Source of the DNA: Balanoglossus misakiensis
Taxonomy: Eukaryota; Hemichordata
Length of the DNA: 64,000 nucleotides
NCBI GenBank assembly: GCA_040954595.2
Contig: CM082580.2
Span: forward strand, 1,116,001 to 1,180,000
Reading direction: 5' to 3'
The notes below the pieces were generated by a model. That model searched no databases. It worked only from the letters and a program-made list of their open reading frames with translations, and was not told the origin of the DNA. Of this stretch, positions 13,001-25,899 are shown piece by piece; position 1 is the first letter of the stretch, and each line of letters begins with the position of its first letter. The position numbers and the translations under genes were made by a program.

Positions 13001-16000
13001 TGCTACCAAACACAGCCTCGTTTGTTTACAAAATTCTGTTGTGATGCGCAGAACACATATATAGGCCTATGCGCATAAGAACGTTTCCACTAGACTCTGT
13101 AGATCGACGGATAGCTGTAAAATTTCCATGGTTGCTTCCAAACAGCCTCGTTTATTTACCGATTTCTGTTGTGAGGCGCAGAACACATGATAGGCCTATG
13201 CGCATGAGACATTTTTCCACTAGACTCTGTAGATCGACGGATAGTTGTAAAATTTCATGGTTGCTTCCAAATACAGCCTCGTTTATTTACCGATTTCTGT
13301 TGTGAGGCGCAGAACACATAGATAGGCCTATGTGCATAAGAAAGTTTTCCACTATAGACTCTGTAGATCGAGAGATAGTTCTAAAATGTCCATGGTTGCT
13401 TCCAAACACAGCCTCGTTTGTTTACAAAATTCTGTTGTGATGCGCAGAACACATATATAGGCCTATGCGCATAATAACGTTTTCCACTAGACTCTGTAGA
13501 TCGACGGATAGTTGTAAAATTTCCATGGTTGCTTCCAAACAGCCTCGTTTATTTACCGATTTCTGTTGTGAGGCGCAGAACACATGATAGGCCTATGCGC
13601 ATGAGACATTTTTCCACTAGACTCTGTAGATCGACGGATAGTTGTAAAATTTCATGGTTGCTTCCAAATACAGCCTCGTTTATTTACCGATTTCTGTTGT
13701 GAGGCGCAGAACACATAGATAGGCCTATGTGCATAAGAAAGTTTTCCACTATAGACTCTGTAGATCGAGAGATAGTTCTAAAATGTCCATGGTTGCTTCC
13801 AAACACAGCCTCGTTTGTTTACAAAATTCTGTTGTGATGCGCAGAACACATATATAGGCCTATGCGCATAATAACGTTTTCCACTAGACTCTGTAGATCG
13901 ACGGATAGTTGTAAAATTTCCATGGTTGCTTCCAAACAGCCTCGTTTATTTACCGAATTCTGTTGTGAGGCGCAGAACACATAGATAGGCATATGTGCAT
14001 AAGAAAGTTTTCCACTATAGACTCTGTAGATCGAGAGATAGTTCTAAAATGTCCATGGTTGCTACCATACACAGCCTCGTTTGTTTACAAAATTCTGTTG
14101 TGAATCGCAGAACACATATATAGGCCTATGCGCATAAGAACGTTTCCACTAGACTCTGTAGATCGACGGATTGCTGTAAAATTTCATGGTTGCTTCCAAA
14201 TACAGCCTCGTTTATTTACCGATTTCTGTTGTGATGCGCATAACACATAGATAGGCCTATGCGCATAAGAACGTTTTACACTAGACTCTGTAGATCGACG
14301 GATAGTTGTACAATTTCCATGGTTGCTTCCAAACAGCTTCGTTTATTTACCGATTTCTGTTGTGAGGCGCAGAACACATGATAGGCCTATGCGCATAAGA
14401 CATTTTTCCACTAGACTCTGTAGATCGACGGATAGTTCTAAAAGTTCCATGGTTGCTTCCAAACAGCCTCGTTTATTTACCGAATTCTGTTGTGAGGCGC
14501 AGAGCACGTAATAGGCCTATGCGCATCAGAAAGTTTTCCACCAGACTCTGTAGATCGACGGATAGTTGTAAAATTTCCATGGTTGCTTCCAAACACAGCC
14601 TCGTTTGTTTACAAAATTCTGTTGTGATGCGCAGAACACATATATAGGCCTATGCGCATAATAACGTTTTCCACTAGACTCTGTAGATCGACGGATAGTT
14701 GTAAAATTTCCATGGTTGCTTCCAAACAGCCTCGTTTATTTACCGAATTCTGTTGTGAGGCGCAGAACACATAGATAGGCATATGTGCATAAGAAAGTTT
14801 TCCACTATAGACTCTATAGATCGAGAGATAGTTCTAAAATGTCCATGGTTGCTTCCAAACACAGCCTCGTTTGTTTACAAAATTCTGTTGTGATGCGCAG
14901 AACACATATATAGGCCTATGCGCATAAGAACGTTTCCACTAGACTCTGTAGATCGACGGATAGCTGTAAAATTTCCATGGTTGCTTTTAAACAGCCTCGT
15001 TTATTTACCGATTTCTGTTGTGAGGCGCAGAACACATAGATAGGCATATGTGCATAAGAAAGTTTTCCACTATAGACTCTGTAGATCGAGAGATAGTTCT
15101 AAAATGTCCATGGTTGCTACCAAACACAGCCTCGTTTGTTTAAAAAATTCTGTTGTGATGCGCAGAACACATATATAGGCCTATGCGCATAAGAACGTTT
15201 CCACTAGACTCTGTAGATCGACAGATAGCTGTAAAATTTCCATGGTTGCTTCCAAACAGCCTCGTTTATTTACCGATTTCTGTTGTGAGGCGCAGAACAC
15301 ATGATAGGCCTATGCGCATGAGACATTTTTCCACTAGACTCTGTAGATCGACGGATAGTTGTAAAATTTCATGGTTGCTTCCAAATACAGCCTCGTTTAT
15401 TTACCGATTTCTGTTGTGAGGCGCAGAACACATAGATAGGCCTATGTGCATAAGAAAGTTTTCCACTATAGACTCTGTAGATCGAGAGATAGTTCTAAAA
15501 TGTCCATGGTTGCTTCCAAACACAGCCTCGTTTGTTTACAAAATTCTGTTGTGATGCGCAGAACACATATATAGGCCTATGCGCATAATAACGTTTTCCA
15601 CTAGACTCTGTAGATCGACGGATAGCTGTAAAATTTCCATGGTTGCTTTTAAACAGCCTCGTTTATTTACCGATTTCTGTTGTGAGGCGCAGAACACATA
15701 GATAGGCATATGTGCATAAGAAAGTTTTCCACTATAGACTCTGTAGATCGAGAGATAGTTCTAAAATGTCCATGGTTGCTTCCAAACACAGCCTCGTTTA
15801 TTTACCGATTTCTGTTGTGATGCGCATAACACATAGATAGGCCTATGCGCATAAGAACGTTTTCCACTAGACTCTGTAGATCGACGGATAGTTGTACAAT
15901 TTCCATGGTTGCTTCCAAACAGCATCGTTTATTTACCGAATTCTGTTGTGAGGCGCAGAACACGTAATAGGTCTATGCGCATAAGGAAGTTTTCCACCAG

Positions 16001-17350
16001 ACTCTGTAGATCGACGGATAGTTGTAAAATTTCATGGTTGCTTCCAAATACAGCCTCGTTTATTTACCGATTTCTGTTGTGATGCGCATAACACATAGAT
16101 AGGCCTATGCGCATAAGAACGTTTTCCACTAGACTATGTAGATCGACGGATAGTTGTACAATTTCCATGGTTGCTTCCAAACAGCCTCGTTTATTTACCG
16201 ATTTCTGTTGTGAGGCGCAGAACACATGATAGGCCTATGCGCATAAGACATTTTTCCACTAGACTCTGTAGATCGACGGATAGTTCTAAAATTTCCATGG
16301 TTGCTTCCAAACAGCCTCGTTTATTTACCGAATTCTGTTGTGAGGCGCAGAGCACGCAATAGGCCTATGCGCATAAGAAAGTTTTCCACCAGACTCCGTA
16401 GATCGACGGATAGTTGTAAAAGTTCCATGGTTGTTTCCAAACACAGCCTCGTTCATTTACAAAATTCTGTTGTGATGCGCTGAACACATACATATGCCTA
16501 TGCGCATAAGAAAGTTTCCCACTAGACTCTGTAGATCGACGGATAGTTCTAAAATTTCCATGATTTCTTCCAAACACATCCTCGATTGTTTACAAAATTC
16601 TGTTGTGATGCGCAGAACACATAGATAGGCCTGTGCGCATATGAACGTTTTCCACTATACACTGTAGATCCAGAGATAGTTCTAAAACTTCCATGTTTGC
16701 TTCCAAACAGCCTCGTTTATTTGCGGAATTCTGTTTTGAGGCGCAGAACACATAGATAGGCATATGTGAATAAGAAAGTTTTCCACTATAGACTCTGTAG
16801 ATCGAGAGATAGTTCTAAAATTTCCATGGTTGCTTTTAAACAGCCTCGTTTATTTACCGATTTCTGTTGTGTGGCGCAGAACACATAGATAGGCCTATGC
16901 GCATAAAAAACTTTTCAACTTTAGATCAACGGATAGTTCAAAAATTTCCATGGTTGTTTCCAAACAGCCTCGTTTATTTACCGAATTCTGTTGTGATGCG
17001 TAGAACACATACATATGCCTATGCGCATAAGAAAGTTTTCCACTAGACTCCGTAGATCGACGAATAGTTCTAAAATGTCCATGGTTGCTTCCAAACAGCC
17101 TCGTTTATTGACGGAATTCTGTTTTGAGGCGCAGAACACATAGATAGGCATATGTGCATAAGAAAGTTTTCCACTATAGACTCTGTACATCGAGAGATAG
17201 TTATAAAATGTCCATGGTTGCTTCCAAACACAGCCTCGTTTGTTTACAAAATTCTGTTGTGATGCGCAGAACACATATATAGGCCTATGCGCATGAGACA
17301 TTTTTCCACTAGACTCTGTAGATCGACGGATAGCTGTAAAATTTCCCTGG

Positions 17351-20300
17351 TTGCTTCCAAACAGCCTCGTTTATTTACCGATTTCTGTTGTGAGGCGCAG
17401 AACACATGATAGGCCTATGCGCATGAGACATTTTTCCACTAGACTCTGTAGATCGACGGATAGTTGTAAAATTTCCATGGTTGCTTCCAAACAGCCTCGT
17501 TTATTTACCGAATTCTGTTGTGAGGCGCAGAACACGTAATAGGTCTATGCGCATAAGGAAGTTTTCCACCAGACTCTGTAGATCGACGGATAGTTGTAAA
17601 ATTTCATGGTTGCTTCCAAATACAGCCTCGGTTATTTACCGATTTCTGTTGTGAAGCGCATAACACATAGATAGGCCTATGCGCATAAGAACGTTTTCCA
17701 CTAGACTCTTTAGATCGACGGATAGTTGTACAATTTCCATGGTTGCTTCCAAACAGCCTCGTTTATTTACCGATTTCTGTTGTGAGGCGCAGAACACATG
17801 ATAGGCCTATGCGCATAAGAAAGTTTTCCACCAGACTCTGTAGATCGACGGATAGTTGTAAAATTTCCATGGTTGCTTCCAAACAGCCTCGTTTATTTAC
17901 CGATTTCTGTTGTGATGCGCAGAACACATAGATAGGCATATGTGCATAATAAAGTTTTCCACTAGACTCTGTAGATCGAGAGATAGTTCTAAAATTTCCA
18001 TGGTTGCTTCCAAACACAGCCTCGTTTGTTTACAAAATTCTGTTGTGATGCGCAGAACACATATATAGGCCTATGCGCATAATAACGTTTTCCACTAGAC
18101 TCTGTAGATCGACGGATAGTTGTAAAATTTCCATGGTTGCTTCCAAACAGCCTCGTTTATTTACCGAATTCTGTTGTGAGGCGCAGAACACATAGATAGG
18201 CATATGTGCATAAGAAAGTTTTCCACTATAGACTCTGTAGATCGAGAGATAGTTCTAAAATGTCCATGGTTGCTTCCAAACACAGCCTCCTTTGTTTACA
18301 AAATTCTGTTGTGATGCGCAGAACACATATATAGGCCTATGCGCATAATAACGTTTTCCACTAGACTCTGTAGATCGACGGATAGCTGTAAAATTTCCAT
18401 GGTTGCTTCCAAACAGCCTCGTTTATTTACCGAATTCTGTTGTGAGGCGCAGAACACATAGATAGGCATATGTGCATAAGAAAGTTTTCCACTACAGACT
18501 CTGTAGATCGAGAGATAGTTCTAAAATGTCCATGGTTGCTTCCAAACACAGCCTCGTTTATTTACCGATTTCTGTTGTGATGCGCATAACACATAGATAG
18601 GCCTATGCGCATAAGAACGTTTTCCACTAGACTCTGTAGATCGACGGATAGCTGTAAAATTTCCATGGTTGCTTCCAAACAGCCTCGTTTATTTACCGAT
18701 TTCTGTTGTGAGGCGCAGAACACATGATAGGCCTATGCGCATAAGAAAGTTTTCCACCAGACTCTGTAGATCGACGGATAGTTGTAAAATTTCCATGGTT
18801 GCTTCCAAACAGCCTCGTTTATTTACCGATTTCTGTTGTGATGCGCAGAACACATAGATAGGCATATGTGCATAATAAATTTTCCACTAGACTCTGTAGA
18901 TCGAGAGATAGTTCTAAAATTTCCATGGTTGCTTCCAAACACAGCCTCGTTTGTTTACAAAATTCTGTTGTGATGCGCAGAACACATATATAGGCCTATG
19001 CGCATAATAACGTTTTCCACTAGACTCTGTAGATCGACGGATAGTTGTAAAATTTCCATGGTTGCTTCCAAACAGCCTCGTTTATTTACCGCATTCTGTT
19101 GTGAGGCGCAGAACACATAGATAGGCATATGTGCATAAGAAAGTTTTCCACTATAGACTCTGTAGATCGAGAGATAGTTCTAAAATGTCCATGGTTGCTA
19201 CCAAACACAGCCTCGTTTGTTTACAAAATTCTGTTGTGATGCGCAGAACACATATATAGGCCTATGCGCATAAGAACGTTTCCACTAGACTCTGTAGATC
19301 GACGGATAGCTGTAAAATTTCCATGGTTGCTTCCAAACAGCCTCGTTTATTTACCGATTTCTGTTGTGAGGCGCAGAACACATGATAGGCCTATGCGCAT
19401 GAGACATTTTTCCACTAGACTCTGTAGATCGACGGATAGCTGTAAAATTTCCATGGTTGCCTCCAAACAGCCTCGTTTATTTACCGATTTCTGTTGTGAG
19501 GCGCAGAACACATGATAGGCCTATGCGCATGAGACATTTTTCCACTAGACTCTGTAGATCGACGGATAGTTGTAAAATTTCCCTGGTTGCTTCCAAACAG
19601 CCTCGTTTATTTACCGATTTCTGTTGTGAGGCGCAGAACACATGATAGGCCTATGCGCATGAGACATTTTTCCACTAGACTCTGTAGATCGACGGATAGT
19701 TGTAAAATTTCCATGGTTGCTTCCAAACAGCCTCGTTTATTTACCGAATTCTGTTGTGAGGCGCAGAACACGTAATAGGTCTATGCGCATAAGGAAGTTT
19801 TCCACCAGACTCTGTAGATCGACGGATAGTTGTAAAATTTCATGGTTGCTTCCAAATACAGCCTCGGTTATTTACCGATTTCTGTTGTGAAGCGCATAAC
19901 ACATAGATAGGCCTATGCGCATAAGAACGTTTTCCACTAGACTCTTTAGATCGACGGATAGTTGTACAATTTCCATGGTTGCTTCCAAACAGCCTCGTTT
20001 ATTTACCGATTTCTGTTGTGAGGCGCAGAACACATGATAGGCCTATGCGCATAAGAAAGTTTTCCACCAGACTCTGTAGATCGACGGATAGTTGTAAAAT
20101 TTCCATGGTTGCTTCCAAACAGCCTCGTTTATTTACCGATTTCTGTTGTGATGCGCAGAACACATAGATAGGCATATGTGCATAATAAAGTTTTCCACTA
20201 GACTCTGTAGATCGAGAGATAGTTCTAAAATTTCCATGGTTGCTTCCAAACACAGCCTCGTTTGTTTACAAAATTCTGTTGTGATGCGCAGAACACATAT

Positions 20301-21822
20301 ATAGGCCTATGCGCATAATAACGTTTTCCACTAGACTCTGTAGATCGACGGATAGTTGTAAAATTTCCATGGTTGCTTCCAAACAGCCTCGTTTATTTAC
20401 CGAATTCTGTTGTGAGGCGCAGAACACATAGATAGGCATATGTGCATAAGAAAGTTTTCCACTATAGACTCTGTAGATCGAGAGATAGTTCTAAAATGTC
20501 CATGGTTGCTTCCAAACACAGCCTCCTTTGTTTACAAAATTCTGTTGTGATGCGCAGAACACATATATAGGCCTATGCGCATAATAACGTTTTCCACTAG
20601 ACTCTGTAGATCGACGGATAGCTGTAAAATTTCCATGGTTGCTTCCAAACAGCCTCGTTTATTTACCGAATTCTGTTGTGAGGCGCAGAACACATAGATA
20701 GGCATATGTGCATAAGAAAGTTTTCCACTACAGACTCTGTAGATCGAGAGATAGTTCTAAAATGTCCATGGTTGCTTCCAAACACAGCCTCGTTTATTTA
20801 CCGATTTCTGTTGTGATGCGCATAACACATAGATAGGCCTATGCGCATAAGAACGTTTTCCACTAGACTCTGTAGATCGACGGATAGCTGTAAAATTTCC
20901 ATGGTTGCTTCCAAACAGCCTCGTTTATTTACCGATTTCTGTTGTGAGGCGCAGAACACATGATAGGCCTATGCGCATAAGAAAGTTTTCCACCAGACTC
21001 TGTAGATCGACGGATAGTTGTAAAATTTCCATGGTTGCTTCCAAACAGCCTCGTTTATTTACCGATTTCTGTTGTGATGCGCAGAACACATAGATAGGCA
21101 TATGTGCATAATAAATTTTCCACTAGACTCTGTAGATCGAGAGATAGTTCTAAAATTTCCATGGTTGCTTCCAAACACAGCCTCGTTTGTTTACAAAATT
21201 CTGTTGTGATGCGCAGAACACATATATAGGCCTATGCGCATAATAACGTTTTCCACTAGACTCTGTAGATCGACGGATAGTTGTAAAATTTCCATGGTTG
21301 CTTCCAAACAGCCTCGTTTATTTACCGCATTCTGTTGTGAGGCGCAGAACACATAGATAGGCATATGTGCATAAGAAAGTTTTCCACTATAGACTCTGTA
21401 GATCGAGAGATAGTTCTAAAATGTCCATGGTTGCTACCAAACACAGCCTCGTTTGTTTACAAAATTCTGTTGTGATGCGCAGAACACATATATAGGCCTA
21501 TGCGCATAAGAACGTTTCCACTAGACTCTGTAGATCGACGGATAGCTGTAAAATTTCCATGGTTGCTTCCAAACAGCCTCGTTTATTTACCGATTTCTGT
21601 TGTGAGGCGCAGAACACATGATAGGCCTATGCGCATGAGACATTTTTCCACTAGACTCTGTAGATCGACGGATAGCTGTAAAATTTCCATGGTTGCCTCC
21701 AAACAGCCTCGTTTATTTACCGATTTCTGTTGTGAGGCGCAGAACACATGATAGGCCTATGCGCATGAGACATTTTTCCACTAGACTCTGTAGATCGACG
21801 GATAGTTGTAAAATTTCATGGT
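17351..21822 (+). repeat. Direct tandem duplication of a 2236-bp (17-monomer) satellite A block
   Basis: 17351-19586 and 19587-21822 are consecutive near-identical copies of a 17-monomer block. Private variants are shared at exactly 2236 bp: CCTCCTTTG near 18287 and 20523, CACTACAGACTC near 18491 and 20727, and TACCGCATTCTG near 19088 and 21324. The lack of visible divergence in the lines compared implies recent amplification, as expected from unequal crossing over or replication slippage in a satellite. Confidence 0.85.
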
Positions 21823-22739
21823 TGCTTCCAAATACAGCCTCGTTTATTTACCGATTTCTGTTGTGATGCGCATAACACATTGATAGGCCTATGCGCATAA
21901 GAACGTTTCCACTAGACTTTGTAGATCGACGGATAGTTCTACAATGTCCATGGTTGCTTCCAAACAGCCTCGTTTATTTACCGAATTCTGTTGTGAGGCG
22001 CAGAACACGTAATAGGTCTATGCGCATAAGGAAGTTTTCCACCAGACTCTGTAGATCGACGGATAGTTGTAAAATTTCATGGTTGCTTCCAAATACAGCC
22101 TCGTTTATTTACCGATTTCTGTTGTGATGCGCATAACACATAGATAGGCCTATGCGCATAAGAACGTTTTCCACTAGACTCTTTAGATCGACGGATAGTT
22201 GTACAATTTCCATGGTTGCTTCCAAACAGCCTCGTTTATTTACCGATTTCTGTTGTGAGGCGCAGAACACATGATAGGCCTATGCGCATAAGACATTTTT
22301 CCACTAGACTCTGTAGATCGACGGATAGTTCTAAAATTTCCATGGTTGCTTCCAAACAGCCTCGTTTATTTACCGAATTCTGTTGTGAGGCGCAGAGCAC
22401 GTAATAGGCCTATGCGCACAAGAAAGTTTTCCACCAGACTCTGTAGATCGACGGATAGTTGTAAAATTTCCATGGTTGCTTCCAAACAGCCTCGTTTATT
22501 TACCGATTTCTGTTGTGATGCGCAGAACACATAGATAGGCATATGTGCATAATAAAGTTTTCCACTAGACTCTGTAGATCGAGAGATAGTTCTAAAATTT
22601 CCATGGTTGCTTCCAAACACAGCCTCGTTTGTTTACAAAATTCTGTTGTGATGCGCAGAACACATATATAGGCCTATGCGCATGAGACATTTTTCCACTA
22701 GACTCTGTAGATCGACGGATAGCTGTAAAATTTCCCTGG

Positions 22740-25643
22740 TTGCTTCCAAACAGCCTCGTTTATTTACCGATTTCTGTTGTGAGGCGCAGAACACATGATA
22801 GGCCTATGCGCATGAGACATTTTTCCACTAGACTCTGTAGATCGACGGATAGTTGTAAAATTTCCATGGTTGCTTCCAAACAGCCTCGTTTATTTACCGA
22901 ATTCTGTTGTGAGGCGCAGAACACGTAATAGGTCTATGCGCATAAGGAAGTTTTCCACCAGACTCTGTAGATCGACGGATAGTTGTAAAATTTCATGGTT
23001 GCTTCCAAATACAGCCTCGGTTATTTACCGATTTCTGTTGTGAAGCGCATAACACATAGATAGGCCTATGCGCATAAGAACGTTTTCCACTAGACTCTTT
23101 AGATCGACGGATAGTTGTACAATTTCCATGGTTGCTTCCAAACAGCCTCGTTTATTTACCGATTTCTGTTGTGAGGCGCAGAACACATGATAGGCCTATG
23201 CGCATAAGAAAGTTTTCCACCAGACTCTGTAGATCGACGGATAGTTGTAAAATTTCCATGGTTGCTTCCAAACAGCCTCGTTTATTTACCGATTTCTGTT
23301 GTGATGCGCAGAACACATAGATAGGCATATGTGCATAATAAAGTTTTCCACTAGACTCTGTAGATCGAGAGATAGTTCTAAAATTTCCATGGTTGCTTCC
23401 AAACACAGCCTCGTTTGTTTACAAAATTCTGTTGTGATGCGCAGAACACATATATAGGCCTATGCGCATAATAACGTTTTCCACTAGACTCTGTAGATCG
23501 ACGGATAGTTGTAAAATTTCCATGGTTGCTTCCAAACAGCCTCGTTTATTTACCGAATTCTGTTGTGAGGCGCAGAACACATAGATAGGCATATGTGCAT
23601 AAGAAAGTTTTCCACTATAGACTCTGTAGATCGAGAGATAGTTCTAAAATGTCCATGGTTGCTTCCAAACACAGCCTCCTTTGTTTACAAAATTCTGTTG
23701 TGATGCGCAGAACACATATATAGGCCTATGCGCATAATAACGTTTTCCACTAGACTCTGTAGATCGACGGATAGCTGTAAAATTTCCATGGTTGCTTCCA
23801 AACAGCCTCGTTTATTTACCGAATTCTGTTGTGAGGCGCAGAACACATAGATAGGCATATGTGCATAAGAAAGTTTTCCACTACAGACTCTGTAGATCGA
23901 GAGATAGTTCTAAAATGTCCATGGTTGCTTCCAAACACAGCCTCGTTTATTTACCGATTTCTGTTGTGATGCGCATAACACATAGATAGGCCTATGCGCA
24001 TAAGAACGTTTTCCACTAGACTCTGTAGATCGACGGATAGCTGTAAAATTTCCATGGTTGCTTCCAAACAGCCTCGTTTATTTACCGATTTCTGTTGTGA
24101 GGCGCAGAACACATGATAGGCCTATGCGCATAAGAAAGTTTTCCACCAGACTCTGTAGATCGACGGATAGTTGTAAAATTTCCATGGTTGCTTCCAAACA
24201 GCCTCGTTTATTTACCGATTTCTGTTGTGATGCGCAGAACACATAGATAGGCATATGTGCATAATAAATTTTCCACTAGACTCTGTAGATCGAGAGATAG
24301 TTCTAAAATTTCCATGGTTGCTTCCAAACACAGCCTCGTTTGTTTACAAAATTCTGTTGTGATGCGCAGAACACATATATAGGCCTATGCGCATAATAAC
24401 GTTTTCCACTAGACTCTGTAGATCGACGGATAGTTGTAAAATTTCCATGGTTGCTTCCAAACAGCCTCGTTTATTTACCGCATTCTGTTGTGAGGCGCAG
24501 AACACATAGATAGGCATATGTGCATAAGAAAGTTTTCCACTATAGACTCTGTAGATCGAGAGATAGTTCTAAAATGTCCATGGTTGCTACCAAACACAGC
24601 CTCGTTTGTTTACAAAATTCTGTTGTGATGCGCAGAACACATATATAGGCCTATGCGCATAAGAACGTTTCCACTAGACTCTGTAGATCGACGGATAGCT
24701 GTAAAATTTCCATGGTTGCCTCCAAACAGCCTCGTTTATTTACCGATTTCTGTTGTGAGGCGCAGAACACATGATAGGCCTATGCGCATGAGACATTTTT
24801 CCACTAGACTCTGTAGATCGACGGATAGTTGTAAAATTTCATGGTTGCTTCCAAATACAGCCTCGTTTATTTACCGATTTCTGTTGTGATGCGCATAACA
24901 CATTGATAGGCCTATGCGCATAAGAACGTTTCCACTAGACTTTGTAGATCGACGGATAGTTCTACAATGTCCATGGTTGCTTCCAAACAGCCTCGTTTAT
25001 TTACCGAATTCTGTTGTGAGGCGCAGAACACGTAATAGGTCTATGCGCATAAGGAAGTTTTCCACCAGACTCTGTAGATCGACGGATAGTTGTAAAATTT
25101 CATGGTTGCTTCCAAATACAGCCTCGTTTATTTACCGATTTCTGTTGTGATGCGCATAACACATAGATAGGCCTATGCGCATAAGAACGTTTTCCACTAG
25201 ACTCTTTAGATCGACGGATAGTTGTACAATTTCCATGGTTGCTTCCAAACAGCCTCGTTTATTTACCGATTTCTGTTGTGAGGCGCAGAACACATGATAG
25301 GCCTATGCGCATAAGACATTTTTCCACTAGACTCTGTAGATCGACGGATAGTTCTAAAATTTCCATGGTTGCTTCCAAACAGCCTCGTTTATTTACCGAA
25401 TTCTGTTGTGAGGCGCAGAGCACGTAATAGGCCTATGCGCACAAGAAAGTTTTCCACCAGACTCTGTAGATCGACGGATAGTTGTAAAATTTCCATGGTT
25501 GCTTCCAAACAGCCTCGTTTATTTACCGATTTCTGTTGTGATGCGCAGAACACATAGATAGGCATATGTGCATAATAAAGTTTTCCACTAGACTCTGTAG
25601 ATCGAGAGATAGTTCTAAAATTTCCATGGTTGCTTCCAAACAC
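22740..25643 (+). repeat. Third, rearranged copy of the 17-monomer satellite A block
   Basis: 22740 to about 24720 repeats 19587 onward at an offset of 3153 bp (24 monomer lengths), including the CCTCCTTTG, CACTACAGACTC and TACCGCATTCTG variants. From about 24914 to 25643 the match shifts to 21891-22620 at an offset of 3023 bp, one monomer less. This copy has therefore lost one monomer relative to its parent at about 24.7 kb. Boundaries are approximate. Confidence 0.75.
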
Positions 25644-25899
25644 AGCCTCGTTTGTTTACAAAATTCTGTTGTGATGCGCAGAACACATATATAGGCCTAT
25701 GCGCATAATAACGTTTTCCACTAGACTCTGTAGATCGACGGATAGTTGTAAAATTTCCATGGTTGCTTCCAAACAGCCTCGTTTATTTACCGAATTCTGT
25801 TGTGAGGCGCAGAACACATAGATAGGCATATGTGCATAAGAAAGTTTTCCACTATAGACTCTGTAGATCGAGAGATAGTTCTAAAATGTCCATGGTTGC

